A stretch of DNA of 64,000 nucleotides from Pleurocapsa minor HA4230-MV1 (GCA_019359095.1 JAHHHZ010000017.1:186001-250000); one strand, 5' to 3'. Counted from the stretch's first letter, positions 9,044 through 18,678 are shown. A program made the numbers and translations. Notes: generated from the letters alone by a model not told the origin.

Positions 9044-9584
9044 AATTCTGCTTGGCGATCGCTTTAGGGTGTAGTCAGAGTAGAGTAATGTTGACGAAAA
9101 TCGCTACATTGTTTTATCAATGATCAGTGAACATTGAACAATTGATAACGAAGTGTATGCTAAAGCATGTTATACCCTTGTCCTAAAGGATACACCTTCG
9201 GATATGGTACTAGCTTCGCGTCGTCCTTTAGGATTAATCAGGTTTAAGACCTCTTTTCAATGAACATTCCTCACTGTTGAATGCTAGTTGCGTTATTCTA
9301 TCGAGATCAATAGAGCAATTAACCACCTATTTATCTAACTCAAAGTACTACTCTATATAATCCCCGAAGTTTTGTAGCTCATCGCCCAATATTTATTATT
9401 TGTTTGTTATTGACCGCAGAATATTAAGTTAAGTATCAATCAATAATATTAAGAGTCATCTAGTAATGTATTGCAACTGTTTTAATGAGTAGCACGCATA
9501 GAAGTCATCTATTGTCATTAGTTTTTACCTACTACCTATTTGCGAAGCTTATCCTTTAGGACTACCTAATCTCAACCCATCAAT
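9044..9584. repeat. 541-bp spacer with dispersed palindromic repeats
   Basis: No gene. At 9181-9189 and 9226-9234 the words CCTAAAGGA and TCCTTTAGG form an inverted pair around a GC-richer core with CTTCGG and GCTTCGCG; the TCCTTTAGGA word returns at 9552-9561. The same words occur at 7050-7060 and 18831-18840, so this is a dispersed repeat family. The remaining 300 bp is plain AT-rich DNA. Confidence 0.5.
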
Positions 9585-10232
9585 TCAAACTTGACGATTT
9601 ACTAAAGTCACCGCTAATTTATCCGCAATCCCTTCAATCCATTGTTCGTCTTTTTTGGTGTAGCTACGGGGGGCATTAGCACCCAAAATTAATACTCCTT
9701 GTTGACCAATAGGCTGACAGATTACACCCTGGGTATTTTCTGGCAAATAATCGAACTCTAATTTACCAGGATAAAGACTGAGATTCACTAAATATACAGG
9801 CTTGCCTTTAGCTATAACCCGCTCTAAGATAGCCCCAGGCTTTACTTGGGGATTTTTACCCAATACACCCCTGCGCAAGATAGTCTTGCCATCATAGTAA
9901 ACCAAGAGCGATCGCGTTACGGTGTTAGTAAGCAACAAATGAGATGCCCAAGCCAACTCGGTTTTGGCTGATTCGCAGAGGGATTCATCTAGTTCTAAAC
10001 CTGTTTCCCCAATCAGATCTACTGTATCGGGAGTTCGCCCCTGAATTTGTTGCCAAAGCAAACCAACTAAAATTAGCACTGCTCCTTCAATTACCCCTAG
10101 AGCATCGGAACGTGCCTGAGAATCGGTAATTTGTGCTGTCAAAAGACGATTTACTAACAGCAGCAAACCGCCCAATCCCCCAACGAAAAAAGGTAGTAAT
10201 CTTAGTATGCGATTGGCATCGTATTTATTCAT
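9585..10232 (-). CDS. Cofactor assembly of complex C subunit B (CCB-type protein)
   Basis: 215 residues. Two N-terminal membrane helices (about 10-30 and 45-62) precede a soluble GAF-like domain (ETGLELDESLCESAKTELAWAS..., QGVLILGANAPRSYTKKDEQWIEGIADKLAVTLV). This is the layout of the CCB family, known from chloroplasts and cyanobacteria to help attach heme ci to cytochrome b6 of the b6f complex. It acts at the thylakoid membrane. It lies downstream of rpaB in the same direction with only 55 bp between, so read-through is possible. Confidence 0.82.
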   Translation of the reverse strand: MNKYDANRILRLLPFFVGGLGGLLLLVNRLLTAQITDSQARSDALGVIEGAVLILVGLLWQQIQGRTPDTVDLIGETGLELDESLCESAKTELAWASHLLLTNTVTRSLLVYYDGKTILRRGVLGKNPQVKPGAILERVIAKGKPVYLVNLSLYPGKLEFDYLPENTQGVICQPIGQQGVLILGANAPRSYTKKDEQWIEGIADKLAVTLVNRQV

Positions 10233-10238
10233 TTTTCA

Positions 10239-10259
10239 AGCTCTAAGCTCTAAGCTAAG
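10239..10259. repeat. Tandem heptamer AGCTCTA
   Basis: Two exact AGCTCTA units and a degenerate third unit between rpaB and the CCB gene. One of several short tandem heptamers in this window. Confidence 0.6.
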
Positions 10260-10287
10260 TAACTTTAAAATTCTTAGATTTTGGTTT

Positions 10288-11016
10288 TTATTCTTCTCCT
10301 GCTTCTAAGATACGTTGAAACAAGTAACCTGTACCTCTAGCAGTTAGGATCAATTCAGGATTACTCGGATCATCTTCTAGCTTGGCGCGTAGACGAGAAA
10401 TATGGACATCTACTACGCGGGTATCCACATGACGTTCAGGAGTATAGCCCCAAACTTCTTGTAAAATCTCAGAACGAGAAAATGGTTCCCCAGAACGACT
10501 GACTAATAACTCTAACAAGCTAAATTCCATACCTGTCAGACGGATACGCTCGTCACCTTTATATACCTGGCGTTTATTTGTATCAATCTTAATTGAGCCA
10601 ACGTGAATTACTCCCGAACTAGGAATACCAGGCGCACCATTTTTCTCAACTCGGCGCAGCACGGAGCGAATTCTTGCTTCTAGTTCTTTGGGGGAAAAAG
10701 GTTTAACTACGTAATCATCAGCACCTAATTCTAAACCAGTGATGCGATCGGCAACGTCCCCCAAAGCAGTTAACATAATGATAGGGATATCAGATTCTTT
10801 GCGTAGTTCTTGACACACACCATAACCGTCTAGCTTAGGCATCATTACATCTAAAACTACTAAACTTGGTTCGGCAGTCCTAAAAGTTTCTAAAGCTTCT
10901 TCGCCATCAGCAGCCGTTACTACGTCATAACCAATCATTGACAGACGGGTTTCTAAAATGCGACGAATGCTAGCTTCATCATCTACTACTAAAATTTTCT
11001 CTTTATTAGTTTCCAA
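10288..11016 (-). CDS. rpaB: OmpR-family response regulator RpaB (Ycf27)
   Basis: 242 residues. The receiver domain (1-120) has the acidic pocket VVDDE, phospho-acceptor D56 in LVVLDVMMP, and a TALG/VVKPF signature. The winged-helix output domain (about 140-235) carries VDVHISRLRAKLEDDP and ARGTGYLF. The sequence matches RpaB, the essential cyanobacterial regulator of photosystem and high-light genes, normally paired with the kinase NblS, which is not in this window. A good AAGGAG lies before the ATG. Divergent from radA. Confidence 0.96.
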   Translation of the reverse strand: METNKEKILVVDDEASIRRILETRLSMIGYDVVTAADGEEALETFRTAEPSLVVLDVMMPKLDGYGVCQELRKESDIPIIMLTALGDVADRITGLELGADDYVVKPFSPKELEARIRSVLRRVEKNGAPGIPSSGVIHVGSIKIDTNKRQVYKGDERIRLTGMEFSLLELLVSRSGEPFSRSEILQEVWGYTPERHVDTRVVDVHISRLRAKLEDDPSNPELILTARGTGYLFQRILEAGEE

Positions 11017-11288
11017 GTTTCAACCTGCTCCTTTTTTAAGTAAGATTACTGATATTTAAGTTTAATTTTTACTGACTGGCAGCATAATTTGCTTAATTAA
11101 CTTTTGCATAATAGCTCTAATGGTCTATTCTACGGCGATTATCCGAACTATTCTCACAATTGGGGAGTTTTTTCAGATTTAATTTATCTTTGAGGCTTTT
11201 AAAGTTTCTTAAGATTGATCTTAGATTCTCCATAAAAGTGTATTACTTATCTTTTTATTTCTTCAAATCTCCAATTTTTCTTAATGAA

Positions 11289-12788
11289 ATGGTTAAAGTT
11301 AAACAGATATATATTTGCAATAATTGTGCCGCCGAATATAGCCAATGGTTTGGACTATGTAAGGAGTGCAACGAGTTTGGGACGATTTCTGAAGAACCCG
11401 TAGATGTATCTTCTGGGGGAGGAACTAGTCGTGGAGGATGGCAGTCGGGGACTCGCTCTAACAATAAGGTATCGGGCGCAGCTAAACCCAGGGTATCTTT
11501 GAAATTTTCGGAAATTAACAACGACGTTCAAGAAAGATTTCCTTCGGGTTATGGAGAATTCGATCGCGTCTTGGGTGGTGGGATAGTTCCTGGTTCTCTA
11601 GTGCTAATTGGTGGCGATCCTGGCATTGGTAAATCAACCCTGTTATTACAGGTGGCAAATAAGTTGTCATATACTCTGCCACGTATTCTTTATGTTTCCG
11701 CCGAGGAGTCGGGACAACAGGTAAAACTTAGAGCCTCCCGTTTAGATGTAGCAGATACGAAGACAGCAGCAGCCAACGGCAAGGAGAACGGCAAAGTACA
11801 CAAGAAAGATAATAACCTGTATGTCATGCCAGAAACGGATTTGGAAGAGATCTTGCGGGAACTGGAATCTTTAAAACCCCAAGTTGCCGTTATTGATAGT
11901 ATTCAAACATTACATTTTGCTGCCTTAACTTCTTCTCCTGGTTCTGTGGCACAGGTACGAGAGTGTACTTCAGCCTTAATGCAGGTGGGTAAAAGAGAAA
12001 ATATTACCCTGTTAATTGTCGGTCACGTTACTAAAGAAGGTGCGATCGCTGGGCCCAGAGTCTTGGAACATCTAGTCGATACAGTACTCTATTTTGAAGG
12101 CGATCGCTATGCCTCCCATCGTCTCTTACGTTCGGTCAAAAATCGTTTTGGGGCAACCCACGAAATAGGTATCTTTGAGATGGCAGAAGGGGGTTTAGTG
12201 GAGGTTGATAACCCCTCTGAGCTGTTTTTAGGTAATCGGGATGAAGCCTCTCCTGGTACTTCTGTAGTAGTCGCCTGTGAGGGAACTCGTCCAATTGTGG
12301 TTGAGATCCAGGCTTTAGTTAGTCCCACTAGCTATACTTCTCCTCGTCGCTCTACAACAGGCATTGATTATAATCGTCTTCAGCAAATTCTGGCAGTCTT
12401 AGAAAAAAGAGTGGGTGTACCTCTCTCTAAACTTGATGCCTATGTCGCTTCCGTTGGCGGTTTAGGCGTGGGTGAACCTGCTGCGGATTTAGGAGTGGCG
12501 ATCGCTATTGTGGCAAGTTTTCGCGATCGCGTCGTCGATCCACGCACTGTTTTAATCGGTGAGGTTGGCTTAGGGGGACAGGTGCGTCTAGTTTCGCAAA
12601 TGGAATTACGGCTGAAAGAAGCTGCTAAATTGGGGTTTAAAAAGGCGATCGTGCCTAAAGGTCAAAGTTTACCCGACGATCTTGGTTTAGAAGTTATTCC
12701 GATTTCTAAAGTCATTGATGCGATTATTGCTGCAATTCCCTCAGAGCGCTCGGGCGATTTTTCTGCCATGCCTGAAGAGGATGATTAA
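11289..12788 (+). CDS. radA: DNA repair protein RadA
   Basis: 500 residues from the ATG at 11289; an upstream in-frame TTG at 11160 would add a 43-residue non-homologous tail and was rejected. Domains in order: zinc finger CNNCAAEYSQWFGLCKEC, RecA-type core with Walker A GGDPGIGKST, the RadA-specific KNRFG motif, and a C-terminal Lon-like domain. RadA drives branch migration in recombinational repair. A Lys/Asn-rich loop (KENGKVHKKDNN) lies in the core. Its last quarter is copied in broken form at 13602-13776. Confidence 0.96.
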   Translation: MVKVKQIYICNNCAAEYSQWFGLCKECNEFGTISEEPVDVSSGGGTSRGGWQSGTRSNNKVSGAAKPRVSLKFSEINNDVQERFPSGYGEFDRVLGGGIVPGSLVLIGGDPGIGKSTLLLQVANKLSYTLPRILYVSAEESGQQVKLRASRLDVADTKTAAANGKENGKVHKKDNNLYVMPETDLEEILRELESLKPQVAVIDSIQTLHFAALTSSPGSVAQVRECTSALMQVGKRENITLLIVGHVTKEGAIAGPRVLEHLVDTVLYFEGDRYASHRLLRSVKNRFGATHEIGIFEMAEGGLVEVDNPSELFLGNRDEASPGTSVVVACEGTRPIVVEIQALVSPTSYTSPRRSTTGIDYNRLQQILAVLEKRVGVPLSKLDAYVASVGGLGVGEPAADLGVAIAIVASFRDRVVDPRTVLIGEVGLGGQVRLVSQMELRLKEAAKLGFKKAIVPKGQSLPDDLGLEVIPISKVIDAIIAAIPSERSGDFSAMPEEDD

Positions 12789-12862
12789 ACAAACGTAAAT
12801 ATTGATTACTGAGGGAAGCTTATAATTGTTGTACAGTCGATGTTTTCAGATCGATCTTGCAG

Positions 12863-13279
12863 ATGTCTAGAAAAGATACGTTTCACGATATTGTTCGCCA
12901 TGCTCTCGAAAAAAATGGCTGGACAATTACTCACGATCCACTGATACTCCGATATGAATTAGGCAATTTGTATATCGACTTAGGAGCTGAAAAAGTATTC
13001 GCAGCAGAACGAGCAGGGCAAAAAATTGCTGTCGAAGTCAAAAGCTTTTTAAAAAACTCTGCCGTCTCAGAATTTCATACTGCCCTTGGACAATTCATTA
13101 GCTATCGTGTTCTCTTAGCAGAGCAATACCCTGAATATGTTCTTTATCTAGCGGTGCCAATGGATGCTTATACTTCTTTCTTTGCCACCCAACTTGTCCA
13201 AGGTATCATCCATAGTCAACAATTAAAGTTAATTGTCTATAAACCCGAACAAGAGGTCATCGAGCAATGGCTGACTTAA
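12863..13279 (+). CDS. xisH: XisH family protein (element excision controlling factor)
   Basis: 138 residues from the ATG at 12863; a TTG two codons upstream is less likely. XisH was named for control of fdxN-element excision in Anabaena, but copies are scattered through cyanobacterial genomes without such an element. The fold is nuclease-like: YIDLGAEKVFAAE...KIAVEVKSF (about 36-62) has the D...ExK pattern of PD-(D/E)XK enzymes. It overlaps xisI by 13 bp, so the two are coupled. There is no fdxN element or recombinase beside it here. Confidence 0.92.
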   Translation: MSRKDTFHDIVRHALEKNGWTITHDPLILRYELGNLYIDLGAEKVFAAERAGQKIAVEVKSFLKNSAVSEFHTALGQFISYRVLLAEQYPEYVLYLAVPMDAYTSFFATQLVQGIIHSQQLKLIVYKPEQEVIEQWLT

Positions 13280-13602
13280 TTAAATATTCCGAAATCGTCC
13301 AGAAACTTCTTCAAGATTATGCTGCTTTGAGTGGTGACGATCCAACAGTTGAAACCGAGCTGATTTTTGATACGGTTAGAGATCGTTATCAATTAGTGCA
13401 TGTTGGTTGGCAGGGCGATCGCCGCATCTATGGTTGTATTTTACATCTCGATATCAGAGATGGGAAAATTTGGCTCCAACATAATGGCACGGAGAATGAT
13501 ATTGCAGCAGAACTGGTGGAAATGGGAGTTGCTAAGACCGATATTGTAATTGGTTTTCACTCTCCTTTTAAGCGTCAATTTACTGAATATGCAGTTGGTT
13601 AG
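13267..13602 (+). CDS. xisI: XisI family protein
   Basis: 111 residues, usual length for XisI. Core motifs: YAALSGDDPTVETELIFDTVRDRYQLVHVGW, RIYGCILHLDIRDGKIWLQHNGTE, and GFHSPFKRQFTEYAVG. XisI partners XisH; the joint role is not settled. The stop codon runs directly into a HIP1 octamer at 13602, and from that point the DNA is a copy of the radA 3' end. A broken second copy of this gene lies at 15415-15588. Confidence 0.93.
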   Translation: MADLIKYSEIVQKLLQDYAALSGDDPTVETELIFDTVRDRYQLVHVGWQGDRRIYGCILHLDIRDGKIWLQHNGTENDIAAELVEMGVAKTDIVIGFHSPFKRQFTEYAVG

Positions 13603-13776
13603 CGATCGCGTCGTCGATCCACGCACTGTCTTAATTGGTGAAGGGCGATCTTGGCTTGGAAGTTATTCCCATCTCTAAACTCATTGATGCGATTATTGCT
13701 GCAATTCTCTCAGAGCGATCGGGCAATTTTTCTGCTATGCCTGATGAGGATGATTAAACAAAAGTAATTATTGATT
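13602..13776 (+). pseudogene. Truncated duplicate of the radA 3' end
   Basis: Bases 13602-13644 repeat radA 12523-12565, and 13646-13776 repeat radA 12677-12808 including the stop codon and 3' flank, with a few substitutions. About 111 bp of radA are missing between the two parts. The copy cannot encode protein. xisHI is therefore bracketed by the true radA end on one side and this relic on the other. Confidence 0.88.
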
Positions 13777-13823
13777 GTTGAAGACCAACAGCATAAAAAA
13801 ACACAAGTTACTCATAAATAATG

Positions 13824-15413
13824 CTATTGTGCTAACGCCATTCCATCAGCACGAGGTTCTGACGCAGCCACAAATCCTCCAGCTTGCGACAAAATTATTT
13901 GACCTTTGCCAAACATCGTATATGGAGCAATTTGAATATTGTGACCCCGATCGCGCAGTTCCTGCACAATCCCAGGTGAAACTCCTGACTCAACTAACAC
14001 CTGATTGTCACTAATAAACCGCCAGCGAGGAGCATCAAGCGCTGCTTGAGGATTCATCCCATAGTCTGTTAAATTGAGAACCATCTGTAAGTGTCCTTGA
14101 GGCTGCATAGGGGCTCCCATTACCCCAAATGGCCCTAACGGGCGATCTCCTTCGGTAATAAATCCAGGAATAATTGTATGGAAAGGACGTTTAGAAGGCG
14201 CTACCTGATTTGGATGACTCTCTAACGTAAAGCCAGCACCGCGATTGTGAAGCGCAATTCCCGTCCCAGGAACCAGGATACCGCACCCGAAGCCCCTGTA
14301 GTTGGACTGAATTAAAGAAACCATCAGTTCTTGGTCAGCCGTTGCTAGATAGACAGTTCCTCCTGAAGCCAACCCAGGTTTTGCTAAGGAAAATGCTTGA
14401 TGTTCGATCGACTGTCTGCGCTTGGTAGCATAGGCTTTATCTAAAAGCTGTTCGCAAGATACTTCCATAAATCCTGGATCGCCAACGTGGCGGTATACAT
14501 CGGCAAAAGCTAGCTTCATCGCTTCGATTTGTTGGTGGTAGCTATAGGAAGACTCACGAGGAACAGAAGCGAGATCGAATCCTTCAAGAATATTGAGCGC
14601 CATTAACGCTGCAATTCCTTGAGTGTTGGGGGGAATCTCCCAGATCCGATATTGACGATATTGTGTAGAAATTGGATTTACCCAAAGCGATTCGTGATTA
14701 GCCAAATCGGTAGCGTTAAGTAAACCGCCTGTCTCTGTAGCAAACTCGACGATCTCTTCTGCCAGTCTGCCACGATAAAAACTTTCTCCATTGCTATCAG
14801 CAATTTCTTCGAGGGTTTGAGCATGGATAGGACTGCTCCAGACTTCGCCAGGATTGGGGGCGTGTCCTCGGGAAAAAAAGACCTGTTTAAATGGGACAAA
14901 TTGAGGAGCATCGAGTGATAAATAAATGTTTTCGGCTCGTTTCCAAGCTGCTGCAGTTACTGGAGACACAAGAAACCCCTCTTTAGCGTAGCGAATAGCT
15001 GGAGCAAATAACTGTTCAAACCGCAGCTTTCCCCAACGTTTCCATAGAGTCTGCCAAGCCGAAACTGCTCCTGGTACAGTCACTGCAAGCCAACTTAATT
15101 CGGGTACAGACTTTAACCCAGTAAAAGTCTCCAAGCTCATGGCTTGAGGACTTTTGCCTGAACCATTGAGTCCGTGTAGCTTACCATCCCAAACCAAAGC
15201 AAAAGCATCACCGCCAATACCGTTGGAGGTCGGTTCGACAACAGTCAGCGCGATTGCCGAGGCGATCGCAGCATCCACTGCATTACCGCCTGCCCAAAAC
15301 ATCTCTATTCCCGCTAGTGTCGCTAGAGACTGGCTAGTGGCTACAGCATAATGTTTTCCAAGTACGACTCGACGCTGAGAAGGGTAGGGATACTGAGTAA
15401 GATTGTATTTCAT
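13824..15413 (-). CDS. ggt: Gamma-glutamyltransferase family protein
   Basis: 529 residues, Ntn-hydrolase superfamily. The N-terminal part shows FWAGGNAVDAAIASAIALTVVEPTSNGIGGDAFALVW, typical of the family. The self-processing site is the GGTVYLATAD region, with its Thr as nucleophile. The late GAPMQPQGHLQMVLNLTDYGMNPQAALDAPRW motif is also present. Such enzymes act on glutathione or other gamma-glutamyl compounds; this one resembles the YwrD-like branch and no signal peptide is evident. The gene is bracketed by xisI and a broken xisI copy, and its leader lies in the latter. Confidence 0.9.
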   Translation of the reverse strand: MKYNLTQYPYPSQRRVVLGKHYAVATSQSLATLAGIEMFWAGGNAVDAAIASAIALTVVEPTSNGIGGDAFALVWDGKLHGLNGSGKSPQAMSLETFTGLKSVPELSWLAVTVPGAVSAWQTLWKRWGKLRFEQLFAPAIRYAKEGFLVSPVTAAAWKRAENIYLSLDAPQFVPFKQVFFSRGHAPNPGEVWSSPIHAQTLEEIADSNGESFYRGRLAEEIVEFATETGGLLNATDLANHESLWVNPISTQYRQYRIWEIPPNTQGIAALMALNILEGFDLASVPRESSYSYHQQIEAMKLAFADVYRHVGDPGFMEVSCEQLLDKAYATKRRQSIEHQAFSLAKPGLASGGTVYLATADQELMVSLIQSNYRGFGCGILVPGTGIALHNRGAGFTLESHPNQVAPSKRPFHTIIPGFITEGDRPLGPFGVMGAPMQPQGHLQMVLNLTDYGMNPQAALDAPRWRFISDNQVLVESGVSPGIVQELRDRGHNIQIAPYTMFGKGQIILSQAGGFVAASEPRADGMALAQ

Positions 15414-15414
15414 A

Positions 15415-15588
15415 TATAAACCTGAATTAAGAGGTCATCGAGCAATGGCTGACTTAATTAAATATTCCGAATGGTACGGAGAATGATATTGCAGCAGAAC
15501 TGGTAGAAATGGGAGTTGCTAAGACCGAATTGTAATTGGTTTTCACTCTCCTTTTAAGCGTCAATTTACCGAATATGTAGTTGGTTAG
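15415..15588 (+). pseudogene. Broken second copy of xisH end and xisI
   Basis: The sequence repeats the last codons of xisH and the xisI start (compare 13242-13293), then jumps to the equivalent of 13483-13602, ending at the same stop codon and HIP1 octamer. About 190 bp are deleted inside, and a 1-nt deletion near 15526 shifts the frame. The copy is dead. With 13242-13602 it forms a direct repeat around the radA relic and ggt. Confidence 0.88.
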
Positions 15589-15991
15589 CGATCGCCAGGA
15601 AGATGTAGTTAAAATGATGAAGCGAATCAGCATCAAAATGTGAAATATGTCTTTCACTAACTGAGGTCACAGACTCTCCCAATGCCAAAGACAGCTTTTG
15701 ATTAATTAGAGAATTATTTCCTCTTATTTTACGTCCGTCGGGGAATGTAACTACCAGGATATCTCCATCATATTCTGCTTGAAAATTAAATAAACCTTCA
15801 ATCTTGCAAAATCTGCGAGTGTTTTTTCCCCCACCAAATTTTCCTTGATTATTTTCAATTGCAAACTAGCGATCGCCAATAACTCCGCGTTTATTTACAG
15901 ACAATTCTCTACAAGATTCACCAAGCAAAGATTTGACAGGATAACGCCATAATCGCTTAATTTTTCCCTCAACTCCATTTTGGATGTTCAT
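15588..15991 (-). pseudogene. Decayed MOSC N-terminal domain protein
   Basis: Reading left from ATG 15991, the first 41 residues (GKIKRLWRYPVKSLLGE..., VNKRGVIGDR) are a clear MOSC N-terminal beta-barrel start. An in-frame TAG follows at 15866-15868. The same frame then continues with FAIENNQGKFGGGKNT, FPDGRKIRG and ISHFDADS, also MOSC-like, until it is cut at the HIP1 octamer 15588-15595 where the xisI relic begins. So there is a premature stop and loss of the C-terminal half. MOSC proteins handle sulfur in molybdenum-cofactor pathways; this one is not functional. Confidence 0.8.
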
Positions 15992-16209
15992 TTTATTTTG
16001 CCTTGCAATACTAGACAATCTTAGGACGTTTTTTTACTAATATCCTCTGTTTCATCAGATTAATGATTAAAAAGCTTGCCGCCTCTTCCTAGAGATCTCA
16101 AATGAATTCTATATTGGGATGCATTTTCTTGCTGATACATTCTAGTGGCAATAAAATACAGATATATAGTACTAAATATTAATGACTAACTAGTAGGTAA
16201 ATTAGACAA

Positions 16210-17280
16210 ATGAGTGAACGTAAGGTAGCTTTAATCACGGGTATCACAGGTCAAGACGGTTCATATTTAAGCGAATTTTTATTGGATCAAGGTTATGAAG
16301 TCCATGGCGTTATTCGTCGTACTTCTACCTTCAATACCGATCGCATCGATCATATTTATATCGATCCTCATAGTCCTGAAGCGAAATTATTTCTACACTA
16401 TGGTGATTTAACTGATGGCACTACCCTCAGAAGAATTCTCGAACAGGTTAAGCCCATCGAAATTTACAATTTGGGCGCTCAATCTCATGTTCGTGTTAGT
16501 TTTGATTCTCCCGAATATACTGTCGACTCTGTGGCGATGGGTGCTTTACGTATCCTAGAAGCGGTTAGAGACTATCAGCAACGAACTGGGATTGAAGTAA
16601 GATTTTATCAAGCTGGCTCATCAGAAATGTTTGGTAAAGTCATTGAAGTTCCCCAAACAGAGAATACTCCTTTTTATCCTCGTAGTCCTTATTCCTGCGC
16701 TAAAGTTTATGCCCACTGGCAGACAATTAACTATCGTGAATCTTACGATCTCTTTGCCTGTAACGGTATTTTATTTAACCATGAATCTCCTCGTCGAGGT
16801 GAAACCTTTGTTACCCGCAAGATTACTAGAGCGATCGCTCGTATTGTCGAAGGTACGCAAAAGAAACTTTACTTGGGTAATTTAGACTCTAAAAGAGATT
16901 GGGGCTACGCTAAAGATTACGTCAGAGCGATGTGGCTGATGCTGCAACAAGACCAACCCGATGATTATGTTGTAGCCACAGGGGAAACTTACGAAATCAA
17001 AGAATTTCTCGATATTGCCTTTGGTCACGTTAATTTAGACTGGCACGATTATGTCGCTTTTGACCCACGCTATCTTCGTCCAGCAGAAGTAGATCTTTTA
17101 ATTGGCGATCCGACTAAAGCCAAAGAAAAACTCGGTTGGGCCCCATCAGTTACCTTTGAAGAGCTGGTCAAACTGATGGTTAATGCTGATTTGATTAACC
17201 TCAATCTACCAACTCCCGATGGCAGTAAGGGGGTCGATAGCACTTTAAATCGTCGTAATTTTGCCAGCATTGTCGATTAA
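16210..17280 (+). CDS. gmd: GDP-mannose 4,6-dehydratase
   Basis: 356 residues, extended SDR enzyme converting GDP-mannose to GDP-4-keto-6-deoxymannose. The NADP-binding glycine motif [14 protein letters not shown] lies at 9-22, and the catalytic Tyr-Lys pair is in [14 protein letters not shown] (about 156-170). Also diagnostic are [16 protein letters not shown] and [12 protein letters not shown]. It is followed 73 bp later by fcl in the same direction, a standard GDP-fucose operon feeding the surface-glycan transferases. Confidence 0.97.
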   Translation: MSERKVALITGITGQDGSYLSEFLLDQGYEVHGVIRRTSTFNTDRIDHIYIDPHSPEAKLFLHYGDLTDGTTLRRILEQVKPIEIYNLGAQSHVRVSFDSPEYTVDSVAMGALRILEAVRDYQQRTGIEVRFYQAGSSEMFGKVIEVPQTENTPFYPRSPYSCAKVYAHWQTINYRESYDLFACNGILFNHESPRRGETFVTRKITRAIARIVEGTQKKLYLGNLDSKRDWGYAKDYVRAMWLMLQQDQPDDYVVATGETYEIKEFLDIAFGHVNLDWHDYVAFDPRYLRPAEVDLLIGDPTKAKEKLGWAPSVTFEELVKLMVNADLINLNLPTPDGSKGVDSTLNRRNFASIVD

Positions 17281-17353
17281 GTAACACTTTCGTGATTTGA
17301 ACCGATTCGCGACTTAATACTTAAAATACTTACGTATCCAATCTTAATTAGCA

Positions 17354-18301
17354 ATGTTAAGTTTACAAGACAAAAATATCCTGGTAACAGGTGGCAATGG
17401 TTTTCTAGGTAAGCAGGTAGTCAATCAGCTATGTCAAGCTGGGGCTAGCATCGACAGAATTAGCACACCGCGATCGCGTGAATTAGACCTGTGTAAGTGG
17501 GAAAATTGCCAACAGGCAGTTAAACAACAGGAAATAGTGATTCATCTAGCTGCTCACGTAGGTGGTATTGGTCTAAACCGAGAAAAGCCCGCTGAATTGT
17601 TTTATGACAACCTGATGATGGGGACACAGTTAATTCATGCTGCCTATCAAGAAGGGGTGTCCAAGTTTGTCTGCGTCGGCACAATTTGCGCCTATCCTAA
17701 ATTTACACCCGTACCGTTTAAGGAAGATGACCTGTGGAATGGTTATCCTGAAGAAACTAATGCTCCCTATGGGATCGCCAAGAAAGCTCTCTTGGTTCAG
17801 CTAGAAGCCTATCGTCAGCAGTACGGTTTTAACGGCATTTATCTTTTGCCCGTTAATCTTTATGGGCCTGAAGATAATTTCGATCACCGTAGCTCCCACG
17901 TAATTCCTGCGTTGATTCGTAAGGTTTATGAGGCACAGGAGCGAGGAGATAGAGAGTTACTTGCTTGGGGTGATGGTAGTCCCACTCGCGAATTTCTTTA
18001 TTCTACTGATGCTGCGCGAGGTATTGTCATGGCGACTCAAAGCTATGATGAAGCTGCTCCAGTGAATCTTGGCACAAATCAGGAAGTAAAGATTAAAGAT
18101 CTAGTCGAAACTATTTGTGAGCTAATGGGTTTTGAGGGAGAAATTGTCTGGCAAACCGATCAGCCTAATGGACAACCCCGTCGTTGTTTAGATACTCAAA
18201 GAGCTAAAGAAAAGTTTGGCTTCGTGGCGGAAACTGAATTTCGCCAAGGCTTGAAAAACACGATTGAATGGTATCGTCAACATGCTGTAATTTCAGTTTA
18301 A
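17354..18301 (+). CDS. fcl: GDP-L-fucose synthase
   Basis: 315 residues, SDR epimerase-reductase that turns the product of Gmd into GDP-L-fucose. Visible are [12 protein letters not shown] (NADP site), [29 protein letters not shown] and the catalytic YGIAKKA (Y-x3-K). [25 protein letters not shown] is the typical substrate-binding loop. The gene directly follows gmd. Confidence 0.97.
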   Translation: MLSLQDKNILVTGGNGFLGKQVVNQLCQAGASIDRISTPRSRELDLCKWENCQQAVKQQEIVIHLAAHVGGIGLNREKPAELFYDNLMMGTQLIHAAYQEGVSKFVCVGTICAYPKFTPVPFKEDDLWNGYPEETNAPYGIAKKALLVQLEAYRQQYGFNGIYLLPVNLYGPEDNFDHRSSHVIPALIRKVYEAQERGDRELLAWGDGSPTREFLYSTDAARGIVMATQSYDEAAPVNLGTNQEVKIKDLVETICELMGFEGEIVWQTDQPNGQPRRCLDTQRAKEKFGFVAETEFRQGLKNTIEWYRQHAVISV

Positions 18302-18468
18302 TGTTGATAAGTTAGCTATTTTGCCGATCGCTTTGAGAGGATAAGTTGCTCCTACTCTTGGCGATCGCTGGTTATTGATGTAGTTCTTTTGATAGAATTA
18401 TCTTTTCCAAAGTGAAGATGTAATTATTTTTGCTTTGAGGTAACCATAAAAACTGGAGCAGTCAAAAA

Positions 18469-18678
18469 ATGACCATGAACAATTCTCAAAAAGCAGCCAC
18501 CAAAGCGATCGCTTTGTTTCTTTCTCTAGGTATGATGTCCTCTCTGGCAGGGTGTGAGGCACCTAACACTGATAGTGACGATGGGGATGACACTTCGATT
18601 GAGCAACCTGCTACCCAAGGCGAAGATGTTGAAGGTGGTGAAGATGCTGAAGGTGGCGAAGGTGGTGAAGACGGTTAA
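18469..18678 (+). CDS. Small acidic lipoprotein
   Basis: 69 residues. The basic start and hydrophobic stretch lead to a lipobox SLAGC with Cys29, so signal peptidase II cleavage and lipid anchoring are likely. The mature 40 residues are very acidic and glycine-rich (repeats of EGGE/GGED). No known domain. A second ATG at 18475 is also possible. Similar tiny lipoproteins occur in other cyanobacteria; function unknown. Confidence 0.7.
   Translation: MTMNNSQKAATKAIALFLSLGMMSSLAGCEAPNTDSDDGDDTSIEQPATQGEDVEGGEDAEGGEGGEDG

Noticed and set aside
11160-11288. N-terminal extension of radA from an upstream TTG
   Set aside because: It adds 43 residues with no RadA similarity, and the family begins right at the ATG at 11289 before the zinc finger.
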